A DNA stretch of 21,471 nucleotides from a virus, in the IMG/VR virus record IMGVR_UViG_3300002488_000109, positions 1-21,471 of that record. One strand, given 5' to 3'. The notes below the pieces were generated by a model that saw only the letters and a list, made by a program, of their open reading frames with translations, ran no database searches and was not told the DNA's origin. Positions 1 through 8,301 of the stretch are shown piece by piece. Position numbers and translations under genes: made by a program. Numbering within the stretch: position 1 is the stretch's first letter; each line of letters starts with the position of its first letter.

Positions 1-1
1 A

Positions 2-3000
2 TCGAATTTAGTTGCAGCTCCCCCGGGGCTTGTTGAGTCTTTTGGAAAAAAGAATTATGTTGGAGATCAATGGTGGAGAGAACTTAAAAATGGACCTTAT
101 TCACTTATGGTTGATAGATTTTTAGACAAAATATCAAATAGTATATCGAAGTCTAAGTTTTTTGACTTGGCTGAAATGAACACACTTAATACAAGATTGA
201 CACAAGAATTTAAAAAAGTTCCACAAGATGATGGCAGTTTTTGTTTAGAAAAGATACCGCCGCTAATTGACTTTCAAGAGTTAATAGATGAAACATTAAA
301 AGATATGCAAAATTCTTTGTGCGAGCCAAAGAATGCACCGCAAAATAGAGACTTCTCAAAACCTGGTCCGCTAGAAGAGGCTAATTTAAAAACATTAGCA
401 GTTTTATATGTGCTGACATTTGTCATTGAGTATATTTTTAAACAATTATATTTAGCAGGCAGGTTTGACCTCACCCGGGTCATGGAAGAAAAACACGTTA
501 TAAGTTTAGTAAAGAAGTCACTTGAAAGTGAGCTAGGCAAAACTGCAGCTATAAATATTAGAAGCAAAATACTAGAAATGACAAATGAAAGTTCTATAAG
601 CACAGCAATAGACATATTTTTTGAAAAATTTGTTATTTCAAAAATAGGATCTTTAACCAAAAAAATAAGTGAAAATGGCTTTAAGCCTGAGTGGAGTTCT
701 TTTAAGGATGAATATTATCATGAAATTTTAGATGATTATGAAAGAAGATTAACTGCGCCGATATCAGAAAATGATTTTAAATTTGACCCAACAATTGTTA
801 ATGAAGATCTGCTGCGCCGCGACGAGCCTTTTAAAATACCAGAAAGAGTAACTGTTGAAAGTTTTGAAAGTTTAATGCAACCTACCCAGAGAGGTAAATT
901 ATCCGATAAAATAACTACAAACATTTCTGAATACATTGAACAAAATAAGGATTCGACATACATATCGCAAGAGGCTGGCAAAGATTTAAATCAAGGTAAA
1001 TTTTATTTAGAAACTTATTACAAACTAGATGAAGATATATTAAGGCAACTGACTGATATAATTTACAATAATCGAACTGGAGAAAAAAATCATTTACATC
1101 TTGTCGGATTACCAATGAGTTATGCAATGGCAGTTTTTCACCCAGCCAAATATACTGGCGCATTTTCCTTGAGAGATCTAGAAGATCTCTTGTTATTGTT
1201 TGCACCGTTTGGGTCTAATGAGCGAGAATCTCTTTATCATGTTAAAGGAGCAGCACCGACTACTATTGCTGGCCTTTCTGCAGATATACAAAATTCACAT
1301 GCCCAATATAATGTGGGCCTTCAAGAATTGCAAAAGTTTAAATTAAAGAATGCAGAATTTCAAACTCTTAAAAGAATGTTTGGCCTCGCCGGAGCTTCAC
1401 AACGGATTACAGAAACTCAAATTGGTCAAAAGTTAACGAAAATGGTTTTGCAGAACAATGACATTGATGAAGATATAATAGCGTTAAAAAATAGAGTTTT
1501 AAATGGAGGCGTCACAGTTGGCTTAAGATTGGTTTTTCAACCAGGTGTTGGAGATATGATGTATGCCAATATTCCAAGTGAAGAAAGAAAAGAATATAAC
1601 CCAGGAGTAGACTTTGGAACAATTCAATCTTCGACAGACCCTAGGCCTAGTAGGAGTGAGGAAACCGCTGCAGCATTAGCCGTGGCCCCTGCTGGCCGGG
1701 TTCAAGTAAGAATCTCTACAGCAGACGCTCAGCAAAAATCTGTTCGCCGTGTCGGATCCGGAAAAGAAGTTGATTCAATTGACCCCAAAGAAATACATAG
1801 TGGACAAAGAAAGGGAATTCCAAGCCTTGAGCAGGGCGCCCGTGGTGGTCCCGCGCTAATGACCTCGGATCTTATGCCCTCACTCATCAACACTCTCAGG
1901 CCGCTTGATAATTATTCTGAAGCAAAAACAATCTCAGACCCTATTCAGCGCACGTTAAGACAAGGCGCACCATTTGCACGTGCCTTTACAGATACAAGAG
2001 TTATTTCGACAACAGAGTTTGGGTATGTTGCTCCACCTTTTGCTGTATCTAGCAATCGTATTGATGGTCACGATTTCAATACAGAATTACAAAATATCAC
2101 TATTGGTCAAGGGTTCGACTTTGGCGCCAACACAGGCCCCAGCACTGCCGATACAATGAGGCAGGATCAGAAAGAGCTTTTGTCAACTGCTGTAAGAGAT
2201 TTGGGTGCTCTCGATAGTTCTCAAGTTGAAACTGGAAGATATATCCCGGTTTCTTTTGATAAAAATTTTAATGATGCTCTCTTCGGCCCACATTCATTAT
2301 TGTCTATAGTAAACAAATCATACTTGGCTTCATTATCCGCAAATAACGTCAAAGCTTTTCTTGACACAGATTCTCTAAATAGGGTGGTCCATGCAGATTT
2401 ACGATCAGACAATTACGGTGAAGGCGAAGCTTTTGTTAATACAAATTCAGAAAAAGCAGCCATACTTTTTGGTACAAACAAGCTTCGTCTAAGTATAAGG
2501 GAAACAGATGATCAACGCCAGACGGGCATGCTTTTTAAAGATTCTACAAATTTTATATATCCAACTCCGATAGTTGAAGTAGAAGTTCCCATGGATTGCT
2601 TGGGGCAATATGTTAATTACACTATGGTCCGAGGTAACAATGATGGAGCTTCAGAAGATCAACACGGTTATTCAGCTTTTAATAGGCCAAGTTGTCTTGT
2701 CAGCGATCAAGAAGCTTCTTACATCAAAAATTTTATAAATCGAAGGAATGAAAGTGACAGTGATTTTCGATCTGCCGGTGCCAATAATGCTTATCAAAAC
2801 ATACAAGCAAGAAATAAAATTGAACTTCATGATAAATATTTTGATATTTTAGTAACTAAAATGTTTGGATATGGTAACAAAGATGAAAACAATAGAAGAA
2901 CAAAAATATCACCTGAAAATGAAGATATGTCTTATTTGTTTGATTTTGTATTTCCATTAGACAGATATACCAGTTTATATTTTCATCAATCGTTAAAAAT

Positions 3001-3778
3001 ATTTAAAGACAATAGAAGATTAGATAACATGTTTGTACCAACAAGAGGTACTATATTGAGGATCTTTAACACAATTAGTAATGTTTCTTCAAATTCTTTA
3101 GACATAGGAAATCAAGGCGACTTACTATCTGAGAATAATTCGCTTTACAATAATATCTTATCATCACAAATGGGGGATGGGCTCGCCCCAGAAGCTGATG
3201 TTTCGTTGGGTGATATTGCAGCCATGATCGGTAAAATGATTTTGATGGCTGTTCCAACTATGATAAGAGGCCAAGCTCAATTTCTAGATCCAGGCTACAA
3301 ACAGATGGCTCAAATATTTATGGAAAATCCATGTGAACTTCCAAAGGGACTAACAATGGGTTCTCTGGGCGGCGCTGCAGCTAAGATGGGAAGAGGAAAA
3401 CAACCAAACCTACTAGGTGGTCAAAACGAAAGTAGAGATAAATTTATGCCTATAACACTTGGCGCTCCAATGGACATTACAAAAGGTATTGGTTGGTATT
3501 TAATAACTGCGTTTCCCACTTTTTTCACTAAGGGAGATTTTAAACCACTACTTAATAGTATAAAGCATGTAGTTGGTACATTTAACAGCGCTCTTGGACC
3601 AGAGGGTTATGGTGGGCCACTGTTACCTCCTGGGCTTTTAGCCTTGGCAATGCCTGAACTACCGGGAGAAGAGGCAAGTAAGAAACTTAAAGAAGCCAAC
3701 TGTAATGAAAACCAAGAAAGAACGACAGAAGAGTTTGATGAAGATGGTAATGTTAATTCTAAAGTTTGTGATGATTAA
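2..3778 (+). CDS. Large probable virion structural protein, 5'-truncated by the window edge
   Basis: I do not recognise this protein family. The frame is open from base 2 through the ATG at 107, and the 35 codons before that ATG read as ordinary protein (they include DQWWREL). The ATG at 107 also has no Shine-Dalgarno sequence, so it is probably internal and the true start lies upstream. The visible part is 1258 residues. Counting from the ATG at 107, residues 97-111 form a hydrophobic stretch (LAVLYVLTFVIEYIF) and residues 1036-1055 another (DIAAMIGKMILMAVPTMIRG). Either could be a buried helix or a membrane segment. Roughly residues 505-605 are polar, charged and Gly/Pro-rich and look disordered. 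The C-terminal 30 residues are strongly charged and contain two Cys. The gene sits 14 bases before gp25, so a baseplate or tail role is inferred from context only. Confidence 0.8.
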   Translation, partial: SNLVAAPPGLVESFGKKNYVGDQWWRELKNGPYSLMVDRFLDKISNSISKSKFFDLAEMNTLNTRLTQEFKKVPQDDGSFCLEKIPPLIDFQELIDETLKDMQNSLCEPKNAPQNRDFSKPGPLEEANLKTLAVLYVLTFVIEYIFKQLYLAGRFDLTRVMEEKHVISLVKKSLESELGKTAAINIRSKILEMTNESSISTAIDIFFEKFVISKIGSLTKKISENGFKPEWSSFKDEYYHEILDDYERRLTAPISENDFKFDPTIVNEDLLRRDEPFKIPERVTVESFESLMQPTQRGKLSDKITTNISEYIEQNKDSTYISQEAGKDLNQGKFYLETYYKLDEDILRQLTDIIYNNRTGEKNHLHLVGLPMSYAMAVFHPAKYTGAFSLRDLEDLLLLFAPFGSNERESLYHVKGAAPTTIAGLSADIQNSHAQYNVGLQELQKFKLKNAEFQTLKRMFGLAGASQRITETQIGQKLTKMVLQNNDIDEDIIALKNRVLNGGVTVGLRLVFQPGVGDMMYANIPSEERKEYNPGVDFGTIQSSTDPRPSRSEETAAALAVAPAGRVQVRISTADAQQKSVRRVGSGKEVDSIDPKEIHSGQRKGIPSLEQGARGGPALMTSDLMPSLINTLRPLDNYSEAKTISDPIQRTLRQGAPFARAFTDTRVISTTEFGYVAPPFAVSSNRIDGHDFNTELQNITIGQGFDFGANTGPSTADTMRQDQKELLSTAVRDLGALDSSQVETGRYIPVSFDKNFNDALFGPHSLLSIVNKSYLASLSANNVKAFLDTDSLNRVVHADLRSDNYGEGEAFVNTNSEKAAILFGTNKLRLSIRETDDQRQTGMLFKDSTNFIYPTPIVEVEVPMDCLGQYVNYTMVRGNNDGASEDQHGYSAFNRPSCLVSDQEASYIKNFINRRNESDSDFRSAGANNAYQNIQARNKIELHDKYFDILVTKMFGYGNKDENNRRTKISPENEDMSYLFDFVFPLDRYTSLYFHQSLKIFKDNRRLDNMFVPTRGTILRIFNTISNVSSNSLDIGNQGDLLSENNSLYNNILSSQMGDGLAPEADVSLGDIAAMIGKMILMAVPTMIRGQAQFLDPGYKQMAQIFMENPCELPKGLTMGSLGGAAAKMGRGKQPNLLGGQNESRDKFMPITLGAPMDITKGIGWYLITAFPTFFTKGDFKPLLNSIKHVVGTFNSALGPEGYGGPLLPPGLLALAMPELPGEEASKKLKEANCNENQERTTEEFDEDGNVNSKVCDD
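1621..1920 (+). other. GC-elevated segment coding for a low-complexity linker
   Basis: By hand count 152 of these 300 bases are G or C (about 51%), clearly above the AT-rich sequence on both sides. The encoded stretch is rich in Arg, Gly, Pro, Ala, Ser and Asp with few large hydrophobic residues, as expected for a flexible linker. The reading frame stays intact. Whether it is an acquired segment or only a compositional effect of the amino acids used cannot be decided from one sequence. Confidence 0.5.
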
Positions 3779-3780
3779 AT

Positions 3781-3785
3781 AGGAG
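3781..3785 (+). promoter_or_regulatory. Ribosome binding site AGGAG of the gp25 gene
   Basis: AGGAG lies seven bases before the ATG at 3793, inside the 14-base gap after the preceding stop codon. It is the clearest Shine-Dalgarno sequence in the window and fixes the gp25 start. Confidence 0.85.
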
Positions 3786-3792
3786 TTTTAAA

Positions 3793-4191
3793 ATGTCTGG
3801 AATTTCACCAAAGTTACCCTTGGTAGCAAATGAAAGAGAGGGTGCTGGCTATGCACTAAATAGATCTATTATTGATTCAATAAAGCAAAACGTTCGAACG
3901 CTTGTCTTAACATCGCCAGGCGAAAAAGTTATGGATCCTGAATTTGGCTGTGGTGTTAGGAGTTTATTGTTTGAACAAAATCATGAAAGAAGTTTCGGAA
4001 GAATAAAATCTAGAATTTATGATCAGTTTAAAATATATTTACCCTTCGTGGAGCTAGAGGATGTTGATTTTGGAGGCCCAAACGCATCATTTGAAAGCGA
4101 TAGTAATCTTTTGACAATCATAATAAATTATAAAATATTGCCCCTGGATACTGTGGATAATCTTGAAATAACAATCCCGGGAGCTATTTAA
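3793..4191 (+). CDS. gp25: Baseplate wedge protein, gp25-like (GPW/gp25 family)
   Basis: This 132-residue protein matches the size and layout of T4 gp25 and P2 gpW, which join the baseplate wedge to the first sheath ring. Residues 42-61 (PGEKVM-DPEFGCG-LLFE) carry the family signature. As I recall the T4 protein, it has the same DPEFGC followed by LFE. The C-terminal half alternates helix and strand (RIKSRIYDQF, then ELEDVDF, then LLTIIINYKIL), as in the family. The canonical EPR motif (YEPRI in T4 as recalled) appears to be replaced by YLPFV at residues 82-86, so Glu and Arg are lost at those positions. A strong Shine-Dalgarno precedes it, and the gp6 gene follows after 22 bases, the same neighbour order as T4 gp25-gp6 and P2 W-J. 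Confidence 0.93.
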   Translation: MSGISPKLPLVANEREGAGYALNRSIIDSIKQNVRTLVLTSPGEKVMDPEFGCGVRSLLFEQNHERSFGRIKSRIYDQFKIYLPFVELEDVDFGGPNASFESDSNLLTIIINYKILPLDTVDNLEITIPGAI

Positions 4192-4195
4192 TCTT

Positions 4196-4203
4196 AAAAG
4201 GGA
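4196..4203 (+). promoter_or_regulatory. Ribosome binding site of the gp6 gene
   Basis: The purine-rich AAAAGGGA in the gap after gp25 ends ten bases before the ATG at 4214. It is a moderate Shine-Dalgarno match and supports that start, which also gives the standard gp6 N-terminus beginning just before YTSRDF. Confidence 0.6.
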
Positions 4204-4213
4204 CACAAAGCAT

Positions 4214-6010
4214 ATGCCAGACGATAAAATAATTCCAATAAAATATACTAGCAGAGACTTTACTTCAATAAGAAGAGATCTCTTGGAGCATGCAAGAAGG
4301 TACTACCCAAATACGTATAAGGACTTCAACGAAGCATCTTTTGGTTCATTTGTAGTAGATTCTGTAGCGTATATTGGAGATATGCTATCGTTTTATTTGG
4401 ATTATCAAGCAAATGAATCTTTTCTAGACACTGCTGCTGAATATAAAAATATTCTAAAACTCTCTCGTACATTAGGGTATAAGTTTAACAAATCTCCGTC
4501 CTCTTATGGCGTTGTACAATTGTTTCTCCTTATACCTGCTTCTACAAGCACTGGTGAACCTGATATGAGATTTGCGGCTACACTAAAAGAAGGAACTAGG
4601 TTCTCCTCAGATCAAGGTGGCGTGTTTACACTTTTAGAAGATGTTGATTTTTCTAATACAGAAAATAAAATAATTGTAGCTAGAGTTGATGAAACTAACG
4701 GTGCACCAACTTATTATGCAATTAAGTCCGAAGGCCAGGTTGTTTCTGGAGAACTTTTGGAAGAGTTTGAGACAGTTGGAGCATTTAAAAGATTTTTAAG
4801 AGTGGAGCTTCCTGGTGAAAATATTGCAGACGTCGTTTCTGTTTTTGATTCAGAGGGTCATGAATTTGTACAAGTGGATCACTTATCCCAAGATGTTGTG
4901 TTTAAGCCAATCCCAAACACAAATAGCACAAATGACGGCGTGCCAAATTTAATGAAAAAGGTCGCTGTGCCAAGAAGGTTTGTTGTTGAACACGATGATG
5001 ATACAACGTTCATACAGTTTGGATACGGGTCAGACTCAGAATTGTTAAGTGGATCACTGGCAGATACAAGCGATGTTGTGCTCAAGAGACATGGCAGAAG
5101 TTTTGTTTCTGATGCAAGTTTAGACCCAACCAGTCTAGGTTCAACAGATAAGTTTGGCGTAGCCCCATCAAGCACAACACTTAGAATAGTTTATAGATCT
5201 AATACAGAAGACAATGTTAATGCTTCTTCTAATTCCGTAACAAAAGTTGTGGAGCCAATTATAGAATTCAAAAATATTACACTATTGTCAGAGGACACTA
5301 GAGATTTTGTTGTTTCATCTTTGGAAGTGACAAATGAAAAACCAATATTAGGCGATGTATCTTTACCCAGCACAGAAGAAATAAAGATTAGAGCTTTAAA
5401 TACTTTTGCAACTCAAAATAGAGCGGTTACAAGAGAAGACTACGAAAGTTTAATTTATTCAATGCCAGCTAAATTTGGAGCAGTAAAGCGTTGTTGCGTT
5501 GAAAAAGATCCGGATTCCTTCAAAAGAAATTTAAATATTTATGTACTATCAGAAAACAGAGAAGGTCATTTGACAAAAACTAATCCAACAATCAAAAATA
5601 ACTTAAAAACTTGGCTGGATGGGGTTAGGATGATTAATGATACGATAGATATTTTAGATGGCTATATTGTAAATATTGGCATAGAATATGATGTGGTGGT
5701 TAATCCAAAAAGCAATAAGTTTGCAACATTGAGGTTGGCCTCGAAAGCTATTGAAGATGAATTTAAAGTACAGAAAGAGCTAGGCGAACCTTTGTATATA
5801 TCTGATTTTTGGTCTGCCTTAAAAGGCGTTGAGGGCATTTTAGATGTAAAGGATGTCCGCATTATAAATAAAGTTGGCGCGCCATATTCGGAAACTATTT
5901 GTGATATTAAAGAAAAGACATCCACAGACGGGAGATCTATAATCCCACCAAGAACTTATATTTTTGAATTAAAATACCCTAACGTGGATATCAAGGGGAA
6001 TATATTGTAA
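4214..6010 (+). CDS. gp6: Baseplate wedge protein, gp6-like (baseplate J family)
   Basis: This 598-residue protein is close in size to T4 gp6 (about 660 residues) and belongs with the gp6/gpJ wedge proteins, which dimerise and form the inner ring of the baseplate. Near the N-terminus are YTSRDF (11-16) and the helical signature FGS-VVD-VAYIGDMLSFYLD-QANESFLDTA (43-74), both typical of T4-like gp6. The middle part is beta-rich. The C-terminal baseplate-J region starts at NRAVTREDY (402-410) followed by SMPAKFGAVKR, and ends in alternating strands and helices with a conserved-looking DFWSALKGVEGILDV segment. It follows gp25 by 22 bases and is followed by the next gene after one base. I see no truncation or frameshift. 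Confidence 0.93.
   Translation: MPDDKIIPIKYTSRDFTSIRRDLLEHARRYYPNTYKDFNEASFGSFVVDSVAYIGDMLSFYLDYQANESFLDTAAEYKNILKLSRTLGYKFNKSPSSYGVVQLFLLIPASTSTGEPDMRFAATLKEGTRFSSDQGGVFTLLEDVDFSNTENKIIVARVDETNGAPTYYAIKSEGQVVSGELLEEFETVGAFKRFLRVELPGENIADVVSVFDSEGHEFVQVDHLSQDVVFKPIPNTNSTNDGVPNLMKKVAVPRRFVVEHDDDTTFIQFGYGSDSELLSGSLADTSDVVLKRHGRSFVSDASLDPTSLGSTDKFGVAPSSTTLRIVYRSNTEDNVNASSNSVTKVVEPIIEFKNITLLSEDTRDFVVSSLEVTNEKPILGDVSLPSTEEIKIRALNTFATQNRAVTREDYESLIYSMPAKFGAVKRCCVEKDPDSFKRNLNIYVLSENREGHLTKTNPTIKNNLKTWLDGVRMINDTIDILDGYIVNIGIEYDVVVNPKSNKFATLRLASKAIEDEFKVQKELGEPLYISDFWSALKGVEGILDVKDVRIINKVGAPYSETICDIKEKTSTDGRSIIPPRTYIFELKYPNVDIKGNIL
5993..5999 (+). promoter_or_regulatory. Ribosome binding site of the 760-residue protein gene, inside gp6
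   Basis: AAGGGGA lies within the last codons of gp6 and ends 12 bases before the ATG at 6012. The stop of gp6 and this start are separated by a single base, so translation is probably coupled by termination and re-initiation. Confidence 0.55.
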
Positions 6011-6011
6011 G

Positions 6012-8294
6012 ATGGCTATAAAAAGATATGTTGCAACAGCTGATAATACAATAACAAACGCTTTCAAGCAAGATCTCCAAACTCGCGGAACAGGATCTAA
6101 CATGGGAGCTTCAGACGTATTAGAGGTTTTTTCAATTTATGGTCATGCCACATCGGCATCTGTTGAGAAAGCAAGAGCTTTAGTTAACTTTCCAATTAGT
6201 ACAGTGAAAACAGACAGATCTGCCGGCACCATACCAGAATCTGGTAGTGTAAAGTTTTTTTTGAGAATGTTTAATACACCTCATGGTCAAACACTACCAA
6301 AAAATTTCGATATGCAAGTTCTACCTATTTCGAAATCCTGGTCAGAGGGCCAAGGTTTGGATATGGAAGAATATTCAGACGAAGGTGTTTCTAACTGGGT
6401 AAAGGCGTCAACAACAAAACTAGCACACACAACGGATATAAAAGTTCGAACTGCAATAAAGACAAATCTAGAGGGAAAATATTTTGTTTTACATAATGGC
6501 GATAATGTAAAATATAACTTTTGGTTTGATAACTCTTCAAAAGCAACAGCTTCTTTTACCATTGCAAATGTTGGAAACATGGGTGCTGCTGACACCATAG
6601 TATTTGATTCTACTGCTGGTACAACTTACACAATGACTGTAACAGCTCATGGTGGAGCAACAACAAACTCAAACACAACTAGCCCCACTTTTGCAATTGT
6701 TAACGGCTCTGCCGCAAACACAGCGGCAAACTTAACTACGGCTTTAAATGGTTTAACAGAGTTTGAAGCAACCCGGGTGGCTGGGGTTGTAACCGTAACT
6801 CAATCTGTAGGTGGAACTCAAGGGAATGTTTCAACGGCACTGACAGACGCAGGTCCTGATGGTATATCTGTAACAAACTTCACCGGTGGAACTTCACAGG
6901 GTGGCCCAAACCCCCAAGGAACTGAGGTTGCTGTGCCTTTAACCTCTTCTGCCATCACAACAGTTAACCATATTGCAAGACAAATTAAAAGGTCAATACA
7001 CAATGCAGACATAAAAATATCAGCCTCTATATCAGTTGAAGACACTGAAGATTCAACGGGGGCAACAGTTAGATCTGTGAATAACAGCACTGCGGGTGTT
7101 TCGGGTTCTTTTACAGGTAGTATAACTAATGATTATTTAACTGTTGCAACAGTTCAATCAGGTGGTCAATCTCGCTGGGTAAATGCTGGAGGAGACTTTC
7201 ATGAGGTTGGATACACTCCTGGTAAAAATTTACCGCACTATGTTAAGAATTTTTCAATCGGTACAGAAAATTTAGATGTTAACATAACTGCACTTGTCGA
7301 AGAGTGGTTAGCAGCTGAAGATACTGTTGATACAGATAGAGAAAATTATGGCGTCATGCTAAAAATGTCAGGGTCTTTTGAGGACGGCACTAGAGGAAGA
7401 TCTTATTACACTAAAAAATTCTTTTCTAGAACATCTGAATTTTTCTATAAGAGACCAGCAATTGAGGCTCGATGGGACGATTCAATCTTGGATGATCGAG
7501 CTAACTTTTTTAGAAGTAGTTCCTTAGCTTCTGGTGAAGATAACTTAAACACTCTATATTTATACAATTTTGTGCGTGGCCAACTCAGAAATATACCAGT
7601 TCTTGGTGGTGCTTCGGGTAGCAATGATGCTCACACTAGCATACATCTACAAGTTTTCCCATCAGGAAATATAAAGAATAATGTAATAAAGCCAATAAGC
7701 TTACCCATTGGTGGCGGAGTGACAACTAATAATTCAACAGTTGTTTCAGGTGGTTGGGTGTCAACTGGAATTTATTCTGCATCTTTTGCATTCACCGGAT
7801 CTAGTAAAGAAATATTTGAGGTTTGGAGTAAACCAACAGGCGTTCTTCAAGGTATACAACTGGTAACTGGTTCTGTTTTCACTGTAAAGAAGATAGAATC
7901 TTTAAATTATATGCCAAATACAAGGTATGCAACTTCAATTAAAAACTTAAAACCTTCCTACTCACAATCAGACAAGGTTAGATTTAGAGTTTTTATTAGA
8001 GAAAAAGATTGGAGCCCAAATATTTATACTAAGGCAACTCAAACAATTGAGCCGTACATTGTTGAAAAAGCGTATTATAGGATTTTTAGAATTAAAGACG
8101 ATTTTGATGTTATAACATATGGATCAGGTAGTGGAAACCCATATACAAAACTTTCATATGATATAAACGGTAATTATTTTGACTTAGATATGTCTTTACT
8201 TGAAGAAAACTATGCATACGGCCTTAAGCTTTCTCTCGAAGTTGATGGGAGAAACGTAGAGCAAGAAGAGATATTTAAATTTAGAGTTGAGTGA
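6012..8294 (+). CDS. 760-residue phage structural protein with nested inserted domains
   Basis: No catalytic motif is visible and the protein is beta-rich, as expected for a baseplate or fibre component. Residues about 15-134 and 389-500 look like two halves of one beta-sandwich of the DNRLRE type. The first half has IYGHATSASVEKARALVNFP and SWSEGQGLDMEEYSDEG. The second half has DVNITALVEEWL (422-433), NYGVMLK and KRPAIEARWDD (480-490). The roughly 255 residues between them look inserted. They contain FWFD (170-173), a Ser/Thr/Gly/Asn-rich module at 178-294, and then QGTEVAV (302-308) with an ARQI helix. The C-terminal region has DWSPNIYTKA and NGNYFDLDM (719-727), blocks I associate from memory with uncultured marine phage structural proteins. 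Its place right after gp6 suggests a wedge-associated role. The function itself is not established. Confidence 0.85.
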   Translation: MAIKRYVATADNTITNAFKQDLQTRGTGSNMGASDVLEVFSIYGHATSASVEKARALVNFPISTVKTDRSAGTIPESGSVKFFLRMFNTPHGQTLPKNFDMQVLPISKSWSEGQGLDMEEYSDEGVSNWVKASTTKLAHTTDIKVRTAIKTNLEGKYFVLHNGDNVKYNFWFDNSSKATASFTIANVGNMGAADTIVFDSTAGTTYTMTVTAHGGATTNSNTTSPTFAIVNGSAANTAANLTTALNGLTEFEATRVAGVVTVTQSVGGTQGNVSTALTDAGPDGISVTNFTGGTSQGGPNPQGTEVAVPLTSSAITTVNHIARQIKRSIHNADIKISASISVEDTEDSTGATVRSVNNSTAGVSGSFTGSITNDYLTVATVQSGGQSRWVNAGGDFHEVGYTPGKNLPHYVKNFSIGTENLDVNITALVEEWLAAEDTVDTDRENYGVMLKMSGSFEDGTRGRSYYTKKFFSRTSEFFYKRPAIEARWDDSILDDRANFFRSSSLASGEDNLNTLYLYNFVRGQLRNIPVLGGASGSNDAHTSIHLQVFPSGNIKNNVIKPISLPIGGGVTTNNSTVVSGGWVSTGIYSASFAFTGSSKEIFEVWSKPTGVLQGIQLVTGSVFTVKKIESLNYMPNTRYATSIKNLKPSYSQSDKVRFRVFIREKDWSPNIYTKATQTIEPYIVEKAYYRIFRIKDDFDVITYGSGSGNPYTKLSYDINGNYFDLDMSLLEENYAYGLKLSLEVDGRNVEQEEIFKFRVE
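6414..7172 (+). other. Probable inserted domain block splitting the DNRLRE-like fold
   Basis: Residues about 135-387 of the 760-residue protein separate SNWVKAST (127-134) from RWVNAGGDFHEVG (388-400). In proteins with this fold, as I recall, a tryptophan segment of the first kind runs almost directly into one of the second kind. The block begins with a strand pair around NLEGKYFVLHNGDNVKYNFWFD, holds the 178-294 module, and ends with GSFTG-DYLTVATVQSGG. The boundaries are approximate and inferred from sequence texture, not from an alignment. Confidence 0.45.
6543..6893 (+). repeat. Shared Ser/Thr/Gly-rich module, copy A
   Basis: Residues 178-294 of the 760-residue protein, from ASFTI to NFTGGT. 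The last 79 residues (216-294) align without any gap to residues 304-382 of the gene starting at 20187, with 40 identities by hand count. Shared landmarks include NTTSP, QxxGGxxGNV and DG-x-x-VT-x-FTGG. The copies share short runs of bases but are clearly diverged at DNA level, so the duplication or exchange is not recent. Confidence 0.85.
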
Positions 8295-8301
8295 TTAGTT
8301 A

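Noticed and set aside
1172-1190. Perfect 8-base inverted repeat with a 3-base loop (AGAGATCT/AGATCTCT)
   Set aside because: It lies inside the first gene, has no U-run for a terminator, and is explained by the codons of LRDLEDLL.
550-5870. Two TATAAATA boxes (550-557 and 5863-5870) matching the T4 late promoter core
   Set aside because: Both lie inside genes, and about two are expected by chance in 21 kb of such AT-rich DNA. Neither sits right before a gene start.
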